A stretch of 64,000 bases of DNA from Arcobacter nitrofigilis DSM 7299 (GCF_000092245.1 NC_014166.1:1674001-1738000); one strand, 5' to 3'. Shown: positions 1 through 9,910, counted from the first letter of the stretch. Numbers and translations: made by a program. Notes: generated by a model from the sequence alone, not told the origin.

Positions 1-1049
1 TAGTTTTGTTTTAATAAGTCTCTTGGCTCTTTCCAAACATTTTGCATCTTTTTAGCATGACATGGATCATGATAAGTTACCACATCATCAATTTTTTTAC
101 CTGAATTAGCCAATACTTCTTTTAATTTAGTATTATTTTCAAGCCATTTTGTAGCCATAAATACTTTTTTAGATAATTTTACAGCCCTTGCTTTCCATTG
201 GGGTTGATTATGTAAATAATGTTCCCAATCTTGGTTAATCATAGCACTACATGTAGCTTCAGGGATAATTATGGCATCAACATCATCAATCCATGTTTCA
301 AAATACTCTATATTTTTTTTAACTAAATAATCAACAGTATCAAAATCACCAGTAAAATATGCAGGTGCTCCACAACATAACTGTTTTTTAGGAATAAAAA
401 TATCTATTTCTAGTTTCTTTAAAATATCAACTAAACTATCGCCAATATTTGTATAACTATAATTACCCATACAACCGATAAAAATAGCAACTCTGTTTTT
501 TATACTACTATCTTTATTTTTCACATTTGCAGGTATATTTTCTGGATATTTATTTAAAAATGTTCTTTTATCTGCATAAGGTAGGGCTCTATCTTTTTTT
601 ACAATTGGTAAAGAAAACCTTGGAACTGCCGAACTGCTTTTTTCTTCAATTTTTATTGCACAAGTTTGAAACATCCAACCAAGTTTAGACATAAAATCCA
701 TTATTTTTCTATGTCTTAATAAAAAGAAAAAAGCTCTTTTATACCAAGCTATTCCATATTTTTTAGCAATATCAGAACGAACTTGCTCAATAATCATATC
801 CGTAGGTAAGTCATTTGGACAAACTTCAACACAGTTTGTACATAAGAAACAACTCTCAAAAATATCTTTCGCATTTTTATCTAATTCTAATTCATCTCTC
901 TCATATGCACCTAATAAATCAATAAATCCTCTTGGAGAGGTTGCTTCATCTTGATTTATATTAAATATTGTACATACAGGTTTACATTTTCCACATTTAA
1001 CGCAATCATCGCTGATGCTAGTATAATCAAATTTATTAATTGTATTCAT
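1..1049 (-). CDS. (Fe-S)-binding oxidoreductase subunit, GlcF/GlpC-like (partial)
   Basis: Electron-transfer subunit of the type that pairs with a flavin dehydrogenase (glycolate, lactate or glycerol-3-phosphate oxidation); the substrate cannot be told from here. The reading frame starts at the ATG at 1049 and runs off the window start, giving at least 349 codons. Two ferredoxin-like clusters are visible near residues 16-26 (CVKCGKCKPVC) and 67-78 (CFLCTNCVEVCP). They are followed by cysteine-rich CCG-type segments: GCMGNY with LCCGAP, and DPCHAKKM close to the window edge. This order is typical of GlcF/LutA/GlpC proteins. Its start codon shares one base with the hemN stop (TAATG), so the two are probably co-transcribed and translationally coupled. 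Confidence 0.85.
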   Translation of the reverse strand, partial: MNTINKFDYTSISDDCVKCGKCKPVCTIFNINQDEATSPRGFIDLLGAYERDELELDKNAKDIFESCFLCTNCVEVCPNDLPTDMIIEQVRSDIAKKYGIAWYKRAFFFLLRHRKIMDFMSKLGWMFQTCAIKIEEKSSSAVPRFSLPIVKKDRALPYADKRTFLNKYPENIPANVKNKDSSIKNRVAIFIGCMGNYSYTNIGDSLVDILKKLEIDIFIPKKQLCCGAPAYFTGDFDTVDYLVKKNIEYFETWIDDVDAIIIPEATCSAMINQDWEHYLHNQPQWKARAVKLSKKVFMATKWLENNTKLKEVLANSGKKIDDVVTYHDPCHAKKMQNVWKEPRDLLKQN

Positions 1050-2416
1050 TATATAGTTTTACTAAACCTTCTTTTATTTTCAGGAATTTTTTTCAAATAA
1101 GCATCAAAAGGCATACAAATATTTCGTATAAGCATTGCACCTGTGGGGTTTACTTTTATAAACTCTTTATCTAATGTCATTAGTTCAGCTTCAATAAACT
1201 CATCTAAAGCATCCACATCTTCTTTGAAGTATTCAAAAAAATCAATATCAAATTTATCTTCAACTCTTTTTATATTTAAAGAAAAATTGCTCATAAGTTC
1301 CATTATTACAAATTGTCTTAATTGATCATCTGCACTTAATTTATAACCTTTAAATGTAGGTAACATACCATTATCTAAAGCTTCTTCATATTGTTTCAAA
1401 TCTTTATAATTTTGTGCATAATAATTAACACCATCACCAATTGATGTAACACCAATACCTATTAAATCGGCTCCACCTTTAGTTGTATAACCTTGAAAGT
1501 TTCTATGTAATTCACTTTTTTCAATTGCTTTAAAAAGTTCGTCACCTTCTTTTGCAAAGTGATCCATTCCAACCATTTTATATCCATTACTTGTGAAAAA
1601 ATCAATAGTATCTTTTAAAATAAGTAATTTTTCACTAGGTGGGGCAAAAGTTGTTTCATCAAATTTTCTCATAGTTTTCATAAGCCAAGGAACATGAGCA
1701 TAATTAAATACTGCAAATCTATCAGCGTCTAGCTCTAATATCTTATGAAGTGTTTCGTTAAATGTTTCTCTATTTTGATGTGGTAAACCATATATCAAAT
1801 CGATATTTATAGATTTAATTCCAGCTTCCCTTGCGATATTCATAACATTTTGAGTTGTTTCATATGGTTGGATTCTATGAATAGTTTTTTGAACCTCTTC
1901 ATCTAAATCTTGAACTCCAAAACTAAGTCTATTGAATCCACCTTTTTTAAGAACATCCATGTGCTCTTTTGTAAAATATCTTGGATCCACTTCACATGAA
2001 ATTTCAGCGTCACTACTAAAGTTTGGAAAACTTCTTTTTATCATAGAAATTACTTCATCTAATTGTTCAGGTGAAAAATAAGTTGGCGTTCCTCCACCAA
2101 AGTGCATTTGCGTTACTTTTCTTGAAGTATCCACATATTTTTCAAGTAATTTTAGCTCTTTTTGTACATACTCTAAATATCTTACTTTTTTATCTTCTTT
2201 AGATGTAAAAATTACATTACATCCACAAAAATAACAGGCACTTCTACAAAAAGGAAGATGCAAATATAATGATAAATTTCGTGAAGAGTCTTGTTTTGAA
2301 AAAATATCTATTAAATCTTCTTGTGAAAACTCTTCTGTAAACTCAGGAGCTGTTGGATATGAAGTATATCTAGGTCCTGGTTTTGAGTATTTTTCAAACT
2401 TCTTAAAATCAATCAT
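1049..2416 (-). CDS. hemN: oxygen-independent coproporphyrinogen III oxidase HemN
   Basis: Radical SAM enzyme that decarboxylates coproporphyrinogen III to protoporphyrinogen IX in haem synthesis under low oxygen. The signature [10 protein letters not shown] near residue 60 has the extra cysteine (CxxxCxxCxC) that separates true HemN from HemW. The usual N-terminal [13 protein letters not shown] segment is present, and the length (455 aa) fits HemN. A start four codons upstream at 2428 is possible, but GGGAAAAG lies just ahead of the ATG at 2416, which also begins the conserved sequence. It overlaps the argF 3' end by 8 bases, giving the order argF-hemN-Fe-S subunit. A second, HemW-type paralogue is at 55099. 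Confidence 0.95.
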   Translation of the reverse strand: MIDFKKFEKYSKPGPRYTSYPTAPEFTEEFSQEDLIDIFSKQDSSRNLSLYLHLPFCRSACYFCGCNVIFTSKEDKKVRYLEYVQKELKLLEKYVDTSRKVTQMHFGGGTPTYFSPEQLDEVISMIKRSFPNFSSDAEISCEVDPRYFTKEHMDVLKKGGFNRLSFGVQDLDEEVQKTIHRIQPYETTQNVMNIAREAGIKSINIDLIYGLPHQNRETFNETLHKILELDADRFAVFNYAHVPWLMKTMRKFDETTFAPPSEKLLILKDTIDFFTSNGYKMVGMDHFAKEGDELFKAIEKSELHRNFQGYTTKGGADLIGIGVTSIGDGVNYYAQNYKDLKQYEEALDNGMLPTFKGYKLSADDQLRQFVIMELMSNFSLNIKRVEDKFDIDFFEYFKEDVDALDEFIEAELMTLDKEFIKVNPTGAMLIRNICMPFDAYLKKIPENKRRFSKTI

Positions 2417-3335
2417 TTCTTTTCCCATCTAACCAAACCATAATACCTTTTTGTGCATGTAGTCTATTTTCAGCCTCTTCAAATACTTTGCTTTGAGGTC
2501 CTTCAAATACCTCTTCAGAAACTTCATATTCTCTATAAGCTGGTAAACAATGTAAGAAAATAGCATTAGAGTTTGCATAAGACATAAGTTTTGTATCTAC
2601 AATATACCCTGTAAAATCTTTTACTCTTTTCTCTTTTTCATCTTCTTGTCCCATAGATACCCACGTATCTGTTGTAACAACAGTTGCATTTTTTATAGCT
2701 TCTATTGGATCGTTACCAATTACTATTTTAGCACCTGATATTTTTGCAAATTCTAAAGCTCTGTCTAAAATTTTTTGATTTACTTCATAACCTTTTGGAG
2801 TAGCAATTCTAAGTTCAAACCCAAGTTTTGCTGCTAGCATTAACCATGAATGAGCTAAATTATTTCCATCACCTACATATGCAGCAACTAAATCTTTGTC
2901 TTTACCTTCTTCTATAATCGTCAAGTAATCAGCTAAAAGTTGTACAGGATGAAAGTCATCAGTTAACCCATTTATTACAGGTACTTTTGAATATTGTGCA
3001 AATTCTTCTAGTTTTGAATGCTCAAAAGTTCTAATCATAACCATATCAACCATTCTTGAAATAACTCTAGATGTATCACTCATAGGCTCTCCACGTCCTA
3101 GTTGTATATCATTTGAAGATAAAAATAATCCTATACCACCTAGTTGATATATACCTGTTTCAAAAGATACTCTTGTTCTTGTAGAACTCTTTTCAAAAAT
3201 CATACCAAGTACTTGTTTAGGTAAATATTCTTTAAAATTTCTTTGTTTTGTTTCAGCTTTTATTTGTATTGCTAGATCTAAAATCTCTAATAATTCTTCT
3301 TTGCTAAAATCTGCAATTGTTAAGAAATGTCTCAT
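2409..3335 (-). CDS. argF: ornithine carbamoyltransferase
   Basis: Transfers the carbamoyl group from carbamoyl phosphate to ornithine, making citrulline for arginine synthesis. The carbamoyl-phosphate loop SSTRTR (near residue 48), the HPVQ segment and the catalytic HCLP loop near the C terminus are all intact. The frame is open up to 3362, but the ATG at 3335 (MRHFLT) is preceded by AAGGAA at a good distance and matches the usual N terminus, giving 308 aa. First gene of a leftward run with hemN. Confidence 0.95.
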   Translation of the reverse strand: MRHFLTIADFSKEELLEILDLAIQIKAETKQRNFKEYLPKQVLGMIFEKSSTRTRVSFETGIYQLGGIGLFLSSNDIQLGRGEPMSDTSRVISRMVDMVMIRTFEHSKLEEFAQYSKVPVINGLTDDFHPVQLLADYLTIIEEGKDKDLVAAYVGDGNNLAHSWLMLAAKLGFELRIATPKGYEVNQKILDRALEFAKISGAKIVIGNDPIEAIKNATVVTTDTWVSMGQEDEKEKRVKDFTGYIVDTKLMSYANSNAIFLHCLPAYREYEVSEEVFEGPQSKVFEEAENRLHAQKGIMVWLDGKRND

Positions 3336-3523
3336 ACTAGTTCCTTGTTTTAATAAAAGCAAATATTATATTGGAATTGGCTTTATTTTAAACTTAATAA
3401 CAACAACTATTTTTATTCTCTTTATCCATAAGCTCCATAAAATGACACTTTAGTGACTTTTTTAGTAATTACAATTTAAGACAATATTACTTAGACTTTC
3501 CTTATTAGATTGAAGGAATAAAA

Positions 3524-5638
3524 ATGGAAAAATATATATTTAAACGTGATAAAGAAAAAGAAGTGTATCAATCTTATAAAATAAAAGATGCAATAAAAAA
3601 AGCCTTTAAAAGTGAACAAATAAATTATGATGAAAGAGTATTTTTTAATGTTGTTAATAAATTAGGGCTAATCGAAGAATTATTTGTAGAAGATATTCAA
3701 GATATTATAGAAAAAGAGCTTTATAATTTTAAGTATTTTGAGGTAATGAAATCATTTATGGTGTATAGACATACCCACAAACTCCAAAGGGAACATGTCT
3801 TAGGATTAAGTGAAGATACAACTTTTATAAACTCGACGCAAACTGTTGAAGAGTATATTTTAAAAAGTGATTGGAGAGTAAATGCTAACTCTAATACTGG
3901 ATATTCACATGCAGGTCTTATAAATAATAGTGCAGGAAAAATAATTGCAAATTATTGGTTGGATAAAATATATTCTAAAAAAGAAGGTTATGCCCATAGA
4001 AATGCTGATTATCATATACATGATTTGGATTGTTTAAGTGGATATTGTGCAGGCTGGAGTTTAAGGATTTTACTTGATGAGGGATTTAATAAAGTGAGAG
4101 GAAGAGTAGAAAGTAGTGCTCCAAATCATTTTAGAGAAGCATTAGGACAAATGGCAAACTTCTTGGGAATACTACAAAGTGAATGGGCAGGTGCTCAAGC
4201 CTTTAGTAGCTTTGATACTTATTTAGCTCCTTATGTATTTAAGGACAATTTAGAATATAAAGAAATAAAAAAAGCTGTAAGAAGTTTTATTTATAATTTA
4301 AATGTTCCCGCTCGTTGGGGACAAAGTCCTTTTACAAATATCACTATTGATTGGACTGTTCCAAATGATTTAAAAGATCAAATTCCTACACGAAACCAAA
4401 AGCACCTTTTTAAAGACTTTAAAGATGAAATTCTTCTAAAAAAACTAAGAATCAAAGGATGTAACTCATTTGAAGAATTGACTTATAAAGATTTTCAAAA
4501 TGAAATGAACCTCATAAACAAAGCCTATTATGAAATAATGACAGAAGGTGATAAAACAGGTCAACCTTTTACTTTTCCTATTCCTACTGTAAATATCACT
4601 GAAGATTTTGATTGGTATGGAGAAAATACAGATTTATTATTTGAAAATACAGCAAAAATTGGAAGTTCATATTTTCAAAATTTTATTGGTAGTCAATATG
4701 AAAAAGATGAAAATGGAAATTTAGTCCCAAATGAAAAAGCCTATAAACCAGGTCATGTGAGAAGTATGTGTTGTAGGTTGCAACTTGACTTAAGAGAACT
4801 TCTTAAAAGAGGTGGTGGATTATTTGGAAGCGCTGAAATGACAGGAAGTATTGGTGTAGTTACTATTAATATGGCTAGACTAGGATATTTATATAAAGGT
4901 GATATAAATAGTCTACTTAAAAAACTAGAAGAGTTAATGGACTTAGCAAAATCAACCTTAGAGAAAAAAAGAGTCTTTATTCAAGATATGTATGAAAGAG
5001 GTCTATTCCCTTATACAAAAAGATATCTAAAAGGATTTAATAATCACTTTTCAACTATTGGTGTAAATGGTATGAATGAAATGTTAAAAAACTATTTTTC
5101 TAATGAAGTTGATATGGCTTCAGACATTGGAAATGATTTTTGTATCCAAATATTAGATTTTATGAGAGATAAAATGCTTCAATATCAAGAAGAGACTGGT
5201 AACTTATATAATCTTGAAGCAACACCAGCAGAGGGTACAACTTACAGATTTGCAAAAGAAGATAAAAAAAGATTTAAAGACATTATTCAAGCTGGATTTG
5301 ATAAAAATATCTATTATACAAACTCTTCTCAACTTCCAGCAAACTATACAGATGATCCATTTGAAGCATTAACGCTACAAGATGAACTTCAGTGTAAATA
5401 TACAGGTGGGACAGTTTTACACTTATATATGAATGAAAGAATCTCATCAATAGAATCTTGTAGAAAATTTGTGAAAAATGTAATCACAAATTTTAGACTT
5501 CCATATATAACCGTAACGCCATTATTCTCTATTTGTGAAAAACATGGGTATTTAAATGGGGAGCATGAGTTTTGTCCAAAATGTGATGAAGAAATTTTAA
5601 AACAGGAGATAAAAGATGAATTATCAAGAATTGCTTGA
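3524..5638 (+). CDS. nrdD: anaerobic (class III) ribonucleoside-triphosphate reductase, main polypeptide without its glycyl-radical loop
   Basis: Reduces ribonucleoside triphosphates to deoxyribonucleotides without oxygen. Residues 1-90 are an ATP-cone allosteric domain, followed by the ten-stranded barrel. Near the C terminus a zinc-ribbon-like segment (CEKHG, then CPKC) is present. In ordinary NrdD the zinc segment is followed within the same chain by the RVxGY glycyl-radical loop. Here the protein stops about 20 residues after the last cysteine, and the loop is coded by the next, overlapping gene at 5616 in another frame. The start is set by GAAGGAAT ahead of the ATG. The 161-base upstream gap presumably holds the promoter; I could not identify an NrdR box. 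Confidence 0.93.
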   Translation: MEKYIFKRDKEKEVYQSYKIKDAIKKAFKSEQINYDERVFFNVVNKLGLIEELFVEDIQDIIEKELYNFKYFEVMKSFMVYRHTHKLQREHVLGLSEDTTFINSTQTVEEYILKSDWRVNANSNTGYSHAGLINNSAGKIIANYWLDKIYSKKEGYAHRNADYHIHDLDCLSGYCAGWSLRILLDEGFNKVRGRVESSAPNHFREALGQMANFLGILQSEWAGAQAFSSFDTYLAPYVFKDNLEYKEIKKAVRSFIYNLNVPARWGQSPFTNITIDWTVPNDLKDQIPTRNQKHLFKDFKDEILLKKLRIKGCNSFEELTYKDFQNEMNLINKAYYEIMTEGDKTGQPFTFPIPTVNITEDFDWYGENTDLLFENTAKIGSSYFQNFIGSQYEKDENGNLVPNEKAYKPGHVRSMCCRLQLDLRELLKRGGGLFGSAEMTGSIGVVTINMARLGYLYKGDINSLLKKLEELMDLAKSTLEKKRVFIQDMYERGLFPYTKRYLKGFNNHFSTIGVNGMNEMLKNYFSNEVDMASDIGNDFCIQILDFMRDKMLQYQEETGNLYNLEATPAEGTTYRFAKEDKKRFKDIIQAGFDKNIYYTNSSQLPANYTDDPFEALTLQDELQCKYTGGTVLHLYMNERISSIESCRKFVKNVITNFRLPYITVTPLFSICEKHGYLNGEHEFCPKCDEEILKQEIKDELSRIA

Positions 5639-5780
5639 AAGAAACAGTAAAAAAAGAACAAAATGTATAGTTTATACTAGAGTTATGGGTTACCATAGAC
5701 CAGTTGAAAGCTTTAATATAGGTAAAAAAGGTGAACACAAAGAAAGAATCAAATTTGTTGAATCAAAAAATTGTTTATGA
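5616..5780 (+). CDS. detached glycyl-radical domain of class III ribonucleotide reductase
   Basis: A 54-codon gene, easily missed because both ends overlap neighbours (23 bases with nrdD, 50 with nrdG). Its core reads CIVYTRVMGYHRP and then ESFNIGKKGEHKER. This is the NrdD C-terminal signature, with Gly25 in RVMGY as the expected radical-bearing glycine. It has its own ATG and a strong Shine-Dalgarno (AGGAGA, about 6 bases upstream), so it is expected to be made as a separate polypeptide that completes NrdD. The frame differs by one from nrdD, so a ribosomal frameshift is an alternative. However, a frameshift product would carry a linker longer than in usual NrdD. The assignment of the motif is firm; the mode of assembly is inference. 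Confidence 0.85.
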   Translation: MNYQELLERNSKKRTKCIVYTRVMGYHRPVESFNIGKKGEHKERIKFVESKNCL

Positions 5781-6435
5781 TTTTACAAAATTTACAACTA
5801 CAGATTACATAGGATATTTATCTTGTGTAATCTGGTTTAAAGGGTGTAATATGAGATGTCAATATTGTTATAATAATGATATTGTATTTTCTAAAAATGG
5901 TAATTACTCTTTAAATGATATTTTAACTTTTTTGAAAAATAGAGTAGGGATGCTTGATGCTGTAGTATTATCAGGAGGTGAAGCAAGCCTTTATGATTTG
6001 ACTGCTATTTGTAAAAAAATTAAAGAATTGGGATTTAAAATAAAGCTAGATACAAATGGATTAAATCTTGTTTTAATAAAAAAACTTATAAAAGAGAAAC
6101 TAATAGATTATATGGCAATAGATTTTAAAGCGCCAAAATATAAATATAAAACTATAACAGGTGTAAATAAATATACCCAATTTATTAATACAATAAAATA
6201 TTTGATAAATATTAATTTTAGTTTTGAACTTAGAACTACTGTTAATTCAAGCTTATTAGATGAGAATGATATAAATAATATGATAAATACAATTACTAAC
6301 TTGGGATATAAAAATACATACTACTTACAAAATTTTTTACAAACTAGTTCAAATATTGGAAATATACAAAAACAAAGGGATATAAAAAAAGAAGAACTTA
6401 TACAAAATAGTTTAACTATTCAATGGAGAAATTAA
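5731..6435 (+). CDS. nrdG: anaerobic ribonucleotide reductase activase, radical SAM
   Basis: Activates NrdD by generating the glycyl radical with S-adenosylmethionine and a [4Fe-4S] cluster. The radical SAM motif CNMRCQYC is near residue 39, with the glycine-rich LSGGEASL segment at about residue 79. It starts with GTG at 5731, inside the glycyl-radical gene; TTG codons at 5755 and 5758 are weaker alternatives. At 234 aa it is somewhat longer than short NrdG proteins. The 3' end meets the convergent response regulator with a 24-base overlap. Confidence 0.9.
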   Translation: MNTKKESNLLNQKIVYDFTKFTTTDYIGYLSCVIWFKGCNMRCQYCYNNDIVFSKNGNYSLNDILTFLKNRVGMLDAVVLSGGEASLYDLTAICKKIKELGFKIKLDTNGLNLVLIKKLIKEKLIDYMAIDFKAPKYKYKTITGVNKYTQFINTIKYLININFSFELRTTVNSSLLDENDINNMINTITNLGYKNTYYLQNFLQTSSNIGNIQKQRDIKKEELIQNSLTIQWRN

Positions 6436-7092
6436 ATACCCTTGCCCTAAAACATTTTCAATAACATCTTTAGACATTTTTAGCCTTAGTCTTTTTATAA
6501 AGGTTCTAAGCCGCTCATCACTTACTTCTTCACTCCAAAGTGTAGATTTTATTTCTTCAGTACTTACAAGAATATTTTGATGTTTTATTAATAAATACAA
6601 AAAATCTTTTTCCCGTTTTGTAATATTTACAATTTTTCCATTTTCATACAAAGTCATAGTATTATTATCAAAGGCAAAATTCTCTTTTAGTAATACTCTT
6701 TTTTGTTTGTTTAACTTAGGTGCTATTTTTTTAATGTGATTTATAAGGTCTTCTGGATCAAAAGGCTTAATAAAATATTTATTTATTCCTGTATCAATGG
6801 CTTTTAATAACTTTTCTTTATCAGAATGAGCACTTAATATAATAATAGGAGTTACTTCATCAAACTCTTTTATTTTTTGTGTCATTTCCAAACCATCACA
6901 AAGTGGCATCATAATATCAGTTATTACAATATCTGGTTTAAATGATTTAAACTTTTTTAAACCCTCTTTCCCATCTTTTGCAATAATTACAGAAAAAAAA
7001 TAATCATTTATTGCATCTTTTAAAAGTTGAGCTAGTCTTTTCTCATCCTCGACTATTAATATTTTTAAATCTTTTAATAAGTTTTCTTTCAT
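6412..7092 (-). CDS. two-component response regulator, OmpR-type
   Basis: DNA-binding response regulator. Residues 9-120 form a receiver with the acidic pair EDE, the phospho-acceptor aspartate in DIVITDIMMP and the conserved lysine in FIKPF. Residues 135-226 form a winged-helix DNA-binding domain (KREKDFLYLLI, ERLRTFIKRLRLK). It follows the histidine kinase by 7 bases and is its evident partner. The signal and target genes are unknown. Confidence 0.92.
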   Translation of the reverse strand: MKENLLKDLKILIVEDEKRLAQLLKDAINDYFFSVIIAKDGKEGLKKFKSFKPDIVITDIMMPLCDGLEMTQKIKEFDEVTPIIILSAHSDKEKLLKAIDTGINKYFIKPFDPEDLINHIKKIAPKLNKQKRVLLKENFAFDNNTMTLYENGKIVNITKREKDFLYLLIKHQNILVSTEEIKSTLWSEEVSDERLRTFIKRLRLKMSKDVIENVLGQGYLISPLNS

Positions 7093-7099
7093 ATCTTTC

Positions 7100-7777
7100 C
7101 TAATTATTTAAAGGTATAATAATCGTAAAAATAGAACCATTTTTATAGTTTTTGTGAACTAATTCACCTTCGAAACTTTTTTCAATAATCATCTTTGACA
7201 TAAACAATCCCAATCCTGTACCTTGACTTTTATGTTTTGTTGTAAAATAAGGATCAAATATTTTATCTAAGTTATCTTTACTAATTCCGCCAGCATTATC
7301 TATTATTTCTAATTTCGCATATTTTTTATCTAAGATTTTCTCTTCACTTAATTTTATTTCTATAATTTTGTTATTTATACTATTAAGTATAAAGGCATCT
7401 TTTGAGTTTTGAATTAGATTTATAACTACTTGTGTAAGTTCATTTAATACGCCTACAACTTGGTAGTTCAATGGCACATTTAACTTTAAAGTTATACCTT
7501 CAATAACTTTTTTTAAAATCACTAAAGATTCATCAACTGCTTTTTTTATCTCAAAGCTTTTCTTTTCTTTTTGTGGATTGAAAAAGTTTGAAAAATCATC
7601 TATTATTGAAGACATTGTAGATATCAAATTTTTACTCTCAAGATAAAGTTCATCTAACTTCTCTTTTTCATCTGTATTAAAAAACTTTTTCATATTAAAA
7701 AGTGTTAGATTAAGCTCTGTTAAGGGTTGTCGCCATTGATGGGCAATATTTCCTAACATTTGACCTAAACTTGCCAT
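7100..7777 (-). CDS. histidine kinase catalytic fragment (C-terminal part of split kinase)
   Basis: 225 aa holding the DHp helix with the phospho-acceptor histidine in NIAHQWRQPL, the N box (VVINLIQNSKDAF), G1 (DNAGGI), F box (DPYFTTK) and G2 (GTGLGL). All catalytic boxes are intact, so it could act if translated from the internal ATG at 7777. No clear Shine-Dalgarno precedes that ATG, and the frame is open further upstream in the direction of the coiled coil. See the pseudogene entry for the frameshift. Confidence 0.75.
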   Translation of the reverse strand: MASLGQMLGNIAHQWRQPLTELNLTLFNMKKFFNTDEKEKLDELYLESKNLISTMSSIIDDFSNFFNPQKEKKSFEIKKAVDESLVILKKVIEGITLKLNVPLNYQVVGVLNELTQVVINLIQNSKDAFILNSINNKIIEIKLSEEKILDKKYAKLEIIDNAGGISKDNLDKIFDPYFTTKHKSQGTGLGLFMSKMIIEKSFEGELVHKNYKNGSIFTIIIPLNN

Positions 7778-7920
7778 TCTTGATTGTAAAAATAGAAGTT
7801 TTTGTTTCTCTTCATTTTTTTTAATCTCATCCTTAACTCTATGTTCTAAGGTTTTATTTAACTCTTTTAACTCTTTTGTTTTAATAGATACTCTATTTTC
7901 TAAATCTTTATTTAACTCTT

Positions 7921-8310
7921 CTAACTCTTTTTCTTTTTTTCTAATCTTTTCTTTAACTCAACTTCTTCTGTTACATCATATCTTATAGCAATGAACTCTT
8001 TTATATCATCATTCTCATCTAAAATAGGAGTAATCGTAGTATTTAAATAGACAGTTTCCCCATCTTTTGTTAGATTTTTAACTGTTGCTTTATAGGGTTT
8101 TTTATTTAAAATAGTACTCCAAAGGAGGGTAAAATTCCTCTTTGGAATATCTGGATGTCTTACAATATTATGGTTTGCACCAATTAGTTCTTCATGTTTA
8201 TAGCCAGAAATTTTGCAAAACTCATCATTGACAAAAGTTATTATTCCATTAATATCAGTTTTAGATACTATATTTGAATTTTCAATTGCCTCTTGATAAG
8301 TTTGGCTCAT
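7921..8310 (-). CDS. PAS domain fragment (N-terminal part of split histidine kinase)
   Basis: 129 aa forming one PAS domain with PAC motif: SKTDINGIITFVNDEFCKIS, then GANHNIVRHPDIP, ending with IRYDVTEEVELK. This kind of PAS with NIVRHPDMP is typical of redox or aerotaxis-type sensors, so flavin binding is possible but not shown. It begins one base after the hemB stop (TAAAATG), so the sensor is in the hemB operon. If truly expressed alone it would be a free PAS protein. Confidence 0.75.
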   Translation of the reverse strand: MSQTYQEAIENSNIVSKTDINGIITFVNDEFCKISGYKHEELIGANHNIVRHPDIPKRNFTLLWSTILNKKPYKATVKNLTKDGETVYLNTTITPILDENDDIKEFIAIRYDVTEEVELKKRLEKKKKS

Positions 8311-8311
8311 T

Positions 8312-9286
8312 TTATTTTCTATTTAAAAGCTCACAAGCCTCTTTTGCATGATATGAAATAATAATATCAGCACCAGCTCTTTTAAAAGATATTAAAGTTT
8401 CCATTACTGTTCTTTCATAATCAATTAAACCAGCTTTTTCTGCATTTTTAAGTAAAGCATATTCTCCACTTACATTATAAACAGCTAGTGGTAAATTTGA
8501 ATTGTTTCTAACATCTCTTACAATGTCCAAATATGCTAATGCTGGTTTTACCATAAGAATATCTGCCCCTTGATTTTCATCTTGAATTGATTCTTCAATA
8601 GCTTCTCTTCTATTTGCTGGATTCATTTGATAAGATCTTCTATCACCAAAAGATGGAGTTGAATCAGCAACATCTCTAAAAGGCCCATAATAAGCACTTG
8701 CAAATTTAGTTGAATATGCCATAATTGGTAAATCAGTAAATCCATTTTCATCTAAAGCAGTTCTTAAAGTCTCAATAATACCATCCATCATTCCACTAGG
8801 AGCAATCATATCAGCACCAGCGCGTGCATGAACAAGAGCTTGTTGAGCAGATATTTCTAATGTTTTATCATTATCAACAGTTTGAGTTTTTGGGTCAAGT
8901 ATTCCACAATGACCATGGTCCGTATATTCACAAAAACATAAATCAGTAGATACAAACATATTAGGGAACTTCTCTTTTACAGCTCTTATTGTTCTTGCAA
9001 TTATACTCTCATCACATAAACATTCACTTCCTACAGAGTCTTTAACATCGGGAATACCAAATAAAATAATTGAATTTAAACCTATAGTTTGAATATATTC
9101 ACACTCTTTTAAAATCTCATCAATGCTCATTTGAAAAACACCTGGCATAGATGCAACTTCAGTTTTAATACCGCTTCCCTCTACTACAAATAATGGATAT
9201 ATAAAATCATTTGGGCTTAGGTTTGTTTCTTGCACTAGTGCTCTTAAATTTTCATTAATTCTTAATCTTCTTAATCTTTTAAACAT
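8312..9286 (-). CDS. hemB: delta-aminolevulinic acid dehydratase (porphobilinogen synthase)
   Basis: Condenses two 5-aminolevulinate molecules to porphobilinogen, the second common step of haem synthesis. The metal-binding segment [14 protein letters not shown] (near residue 120) has the cysteines of zinc-type enzymes. The Schiff-base lysines sit in [16 protein letters not shown] and [10 protein letters not shown]. Full length at 324 aa. It is followed directly by the PAS sensor gene. It is one of four haem-pathway genes in the window (hemN, hemB, hemD, hemW). Confidence 0.96.
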   Translation of the reverse strand: MFKRLRRLRINENLRALVQETNLSPNDFIYPLFVVEGSGIKTEVASMPGVFQMSIDEILKECEYIQTIGLNSIILFGIPDVKDSVGSECLCDESIIARTIRAVKEKFPNMFVSTDLCFCEYTDHGHCGILDPKTQTVDNDKTLEISAQQALVHARAGADMIAPSGMMDGIIETLRTALDENGFTDLPIMAYSTKFASAYYGPFRDVADSTPSFGDRRSYQMNPANRREAIEESIQDENQGADILMVKPALAYLDIVRDVRNNSNLPLAVYNVSGEYALLKNAEKAGLIDYERTVMETLISFKRAGADIIISYHAKEACELLNRK

Positions 9287-9305
9287 TCTATTTACCTCTT
9301 TTAGA

Positions 9306-9311
9306 TATAAT
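9306..9311 (+). promoter_or_regulatory. probable sigma70 -10 box for ribA
   Basis: GATATAAT with the TATAAT at these positions, about 35 bases before the ribA ATG in the divergent hemB/ribA gap. No good -35 is seen, as is usual in Campylobacterota. Confidence 0.55.
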
Positions 9312-9346
9312 CTGCACCATTTTAACAGTTTAAGGTTTAAAAAGAT

Positions 9347-9910
9347 ATGAATATAGAAGAATCAAATATTGCAAACTTACCAACAACACATGGTAATTTC
9401 CAAATACAATCTTTTAAAGAACAACACAAAGAACATTTAGTAATTTTTTCAAATAATTTAGGTGATGTTGTAAATGTAAGAGTACATTCAGAATGCTTAA
9501 CGGGAGATGCTATAGGCTCTCTAAAGTGTGATTGTCAAGCCCAATTAAATTTCTCATTAGATTATATAAACAAAAATAGTGGTATGGTTATATACTTAAG
9601 ACAAGAAGGAAGAAATATAGGTTTATTAAATAAAGTAAATGCTTATGCCCTGCAAGATAAAGGATTTAATACAATTGAAGCAAATCACCAACTAGGTTTT
9701 CAAGCTGATGAAAGAACTTATGAAATTGTGGAATATATTCTAAATAAATTTAATATTAAAAAAATAAATTTGATAACAAACAATCCTCACAAAATAGAGA
9801 GTCTACCTAATATTGAGATTATTAAAAGAATTCCTGTAGTTGTAGGTGCGAATGAGAATAACAAAGACTATTTAAAAGTCAAAAAAGAAGAAATGGGGCA
9901 TTTACTATAG
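9347..9910 (+). CDS. ribA: GTP cyclohydrolase II
   Basis: First enzyme of riboflavin synthesis, opening GTP to a diaminopyrimidine. The three zinc cysteines are in [20 protein letters not shown], and the catalytic [10 protein letters not shown] loop and NHQLGF substrate segment follow. It is a stand-alone RibA of 187 aa, needed because the RibA-like half of the RibB protein at 30118 is degenerate. Its last base is the first of the rsmG GTG start, so translation is coupled. Confidence 0.95.
   Translation: MNIEESNIANLPTTHGNFQIQSFKEQHKEHLVIFSNNLGDVVNVRVHSECLTGDAIGSLKCDCQAQLNFSLDYINKNSGMVIYLRQEGRNIGLLNKVNAYALQDKGFNTIEANHQLGFQADERTYEIVEYILNKFNIKKINLITNNPHKIESLPNIEIIKRIPVVVGANENNKDYLKVKKEEMGHLL

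Larger units (their letters stand above)
7100..8310 (-). pseudogene. PAS-domain sensor histidine kinase, disrupted by a one-base frameshift in an A7 tract
   Basis: One kinase gene is split into two open frames, 8310-7921 and 7777-7100. On the coding strand the PAS frame enters a run of seven A (positions 7940-7934) and stops soon after with KKKKS. Adding one A restores a single frame that continues through a coiled-coil linker (LEELNKDLENR..., LKELNKTLEHR) into MASLGQMLGNIAHQWRQPL. The complete protein would be about 404 aa: PAS, coiled coil, DHp and ATPase. No membrane segment is seen, so it is a cytoplasmic sensor. The state could be a fixed mutation, phase variation in the homopolymer, or a sequencing error. 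Confidence 0.8.

Noticed and set aside
1143-1325. 60-codon plus-strand ORF inside hemN
   Set aside because: Lies wholly opposite the well-supported hemN frame, Ser/Asn-rich shadow translation, no Shine-Dalgarno.
5389-5738. Minus-strand ORFs over the end of nrdD
   Set aside because: Opposite nrdD and the glycyl-radical gene; composition typical of antisense reading of AT-rich genes.
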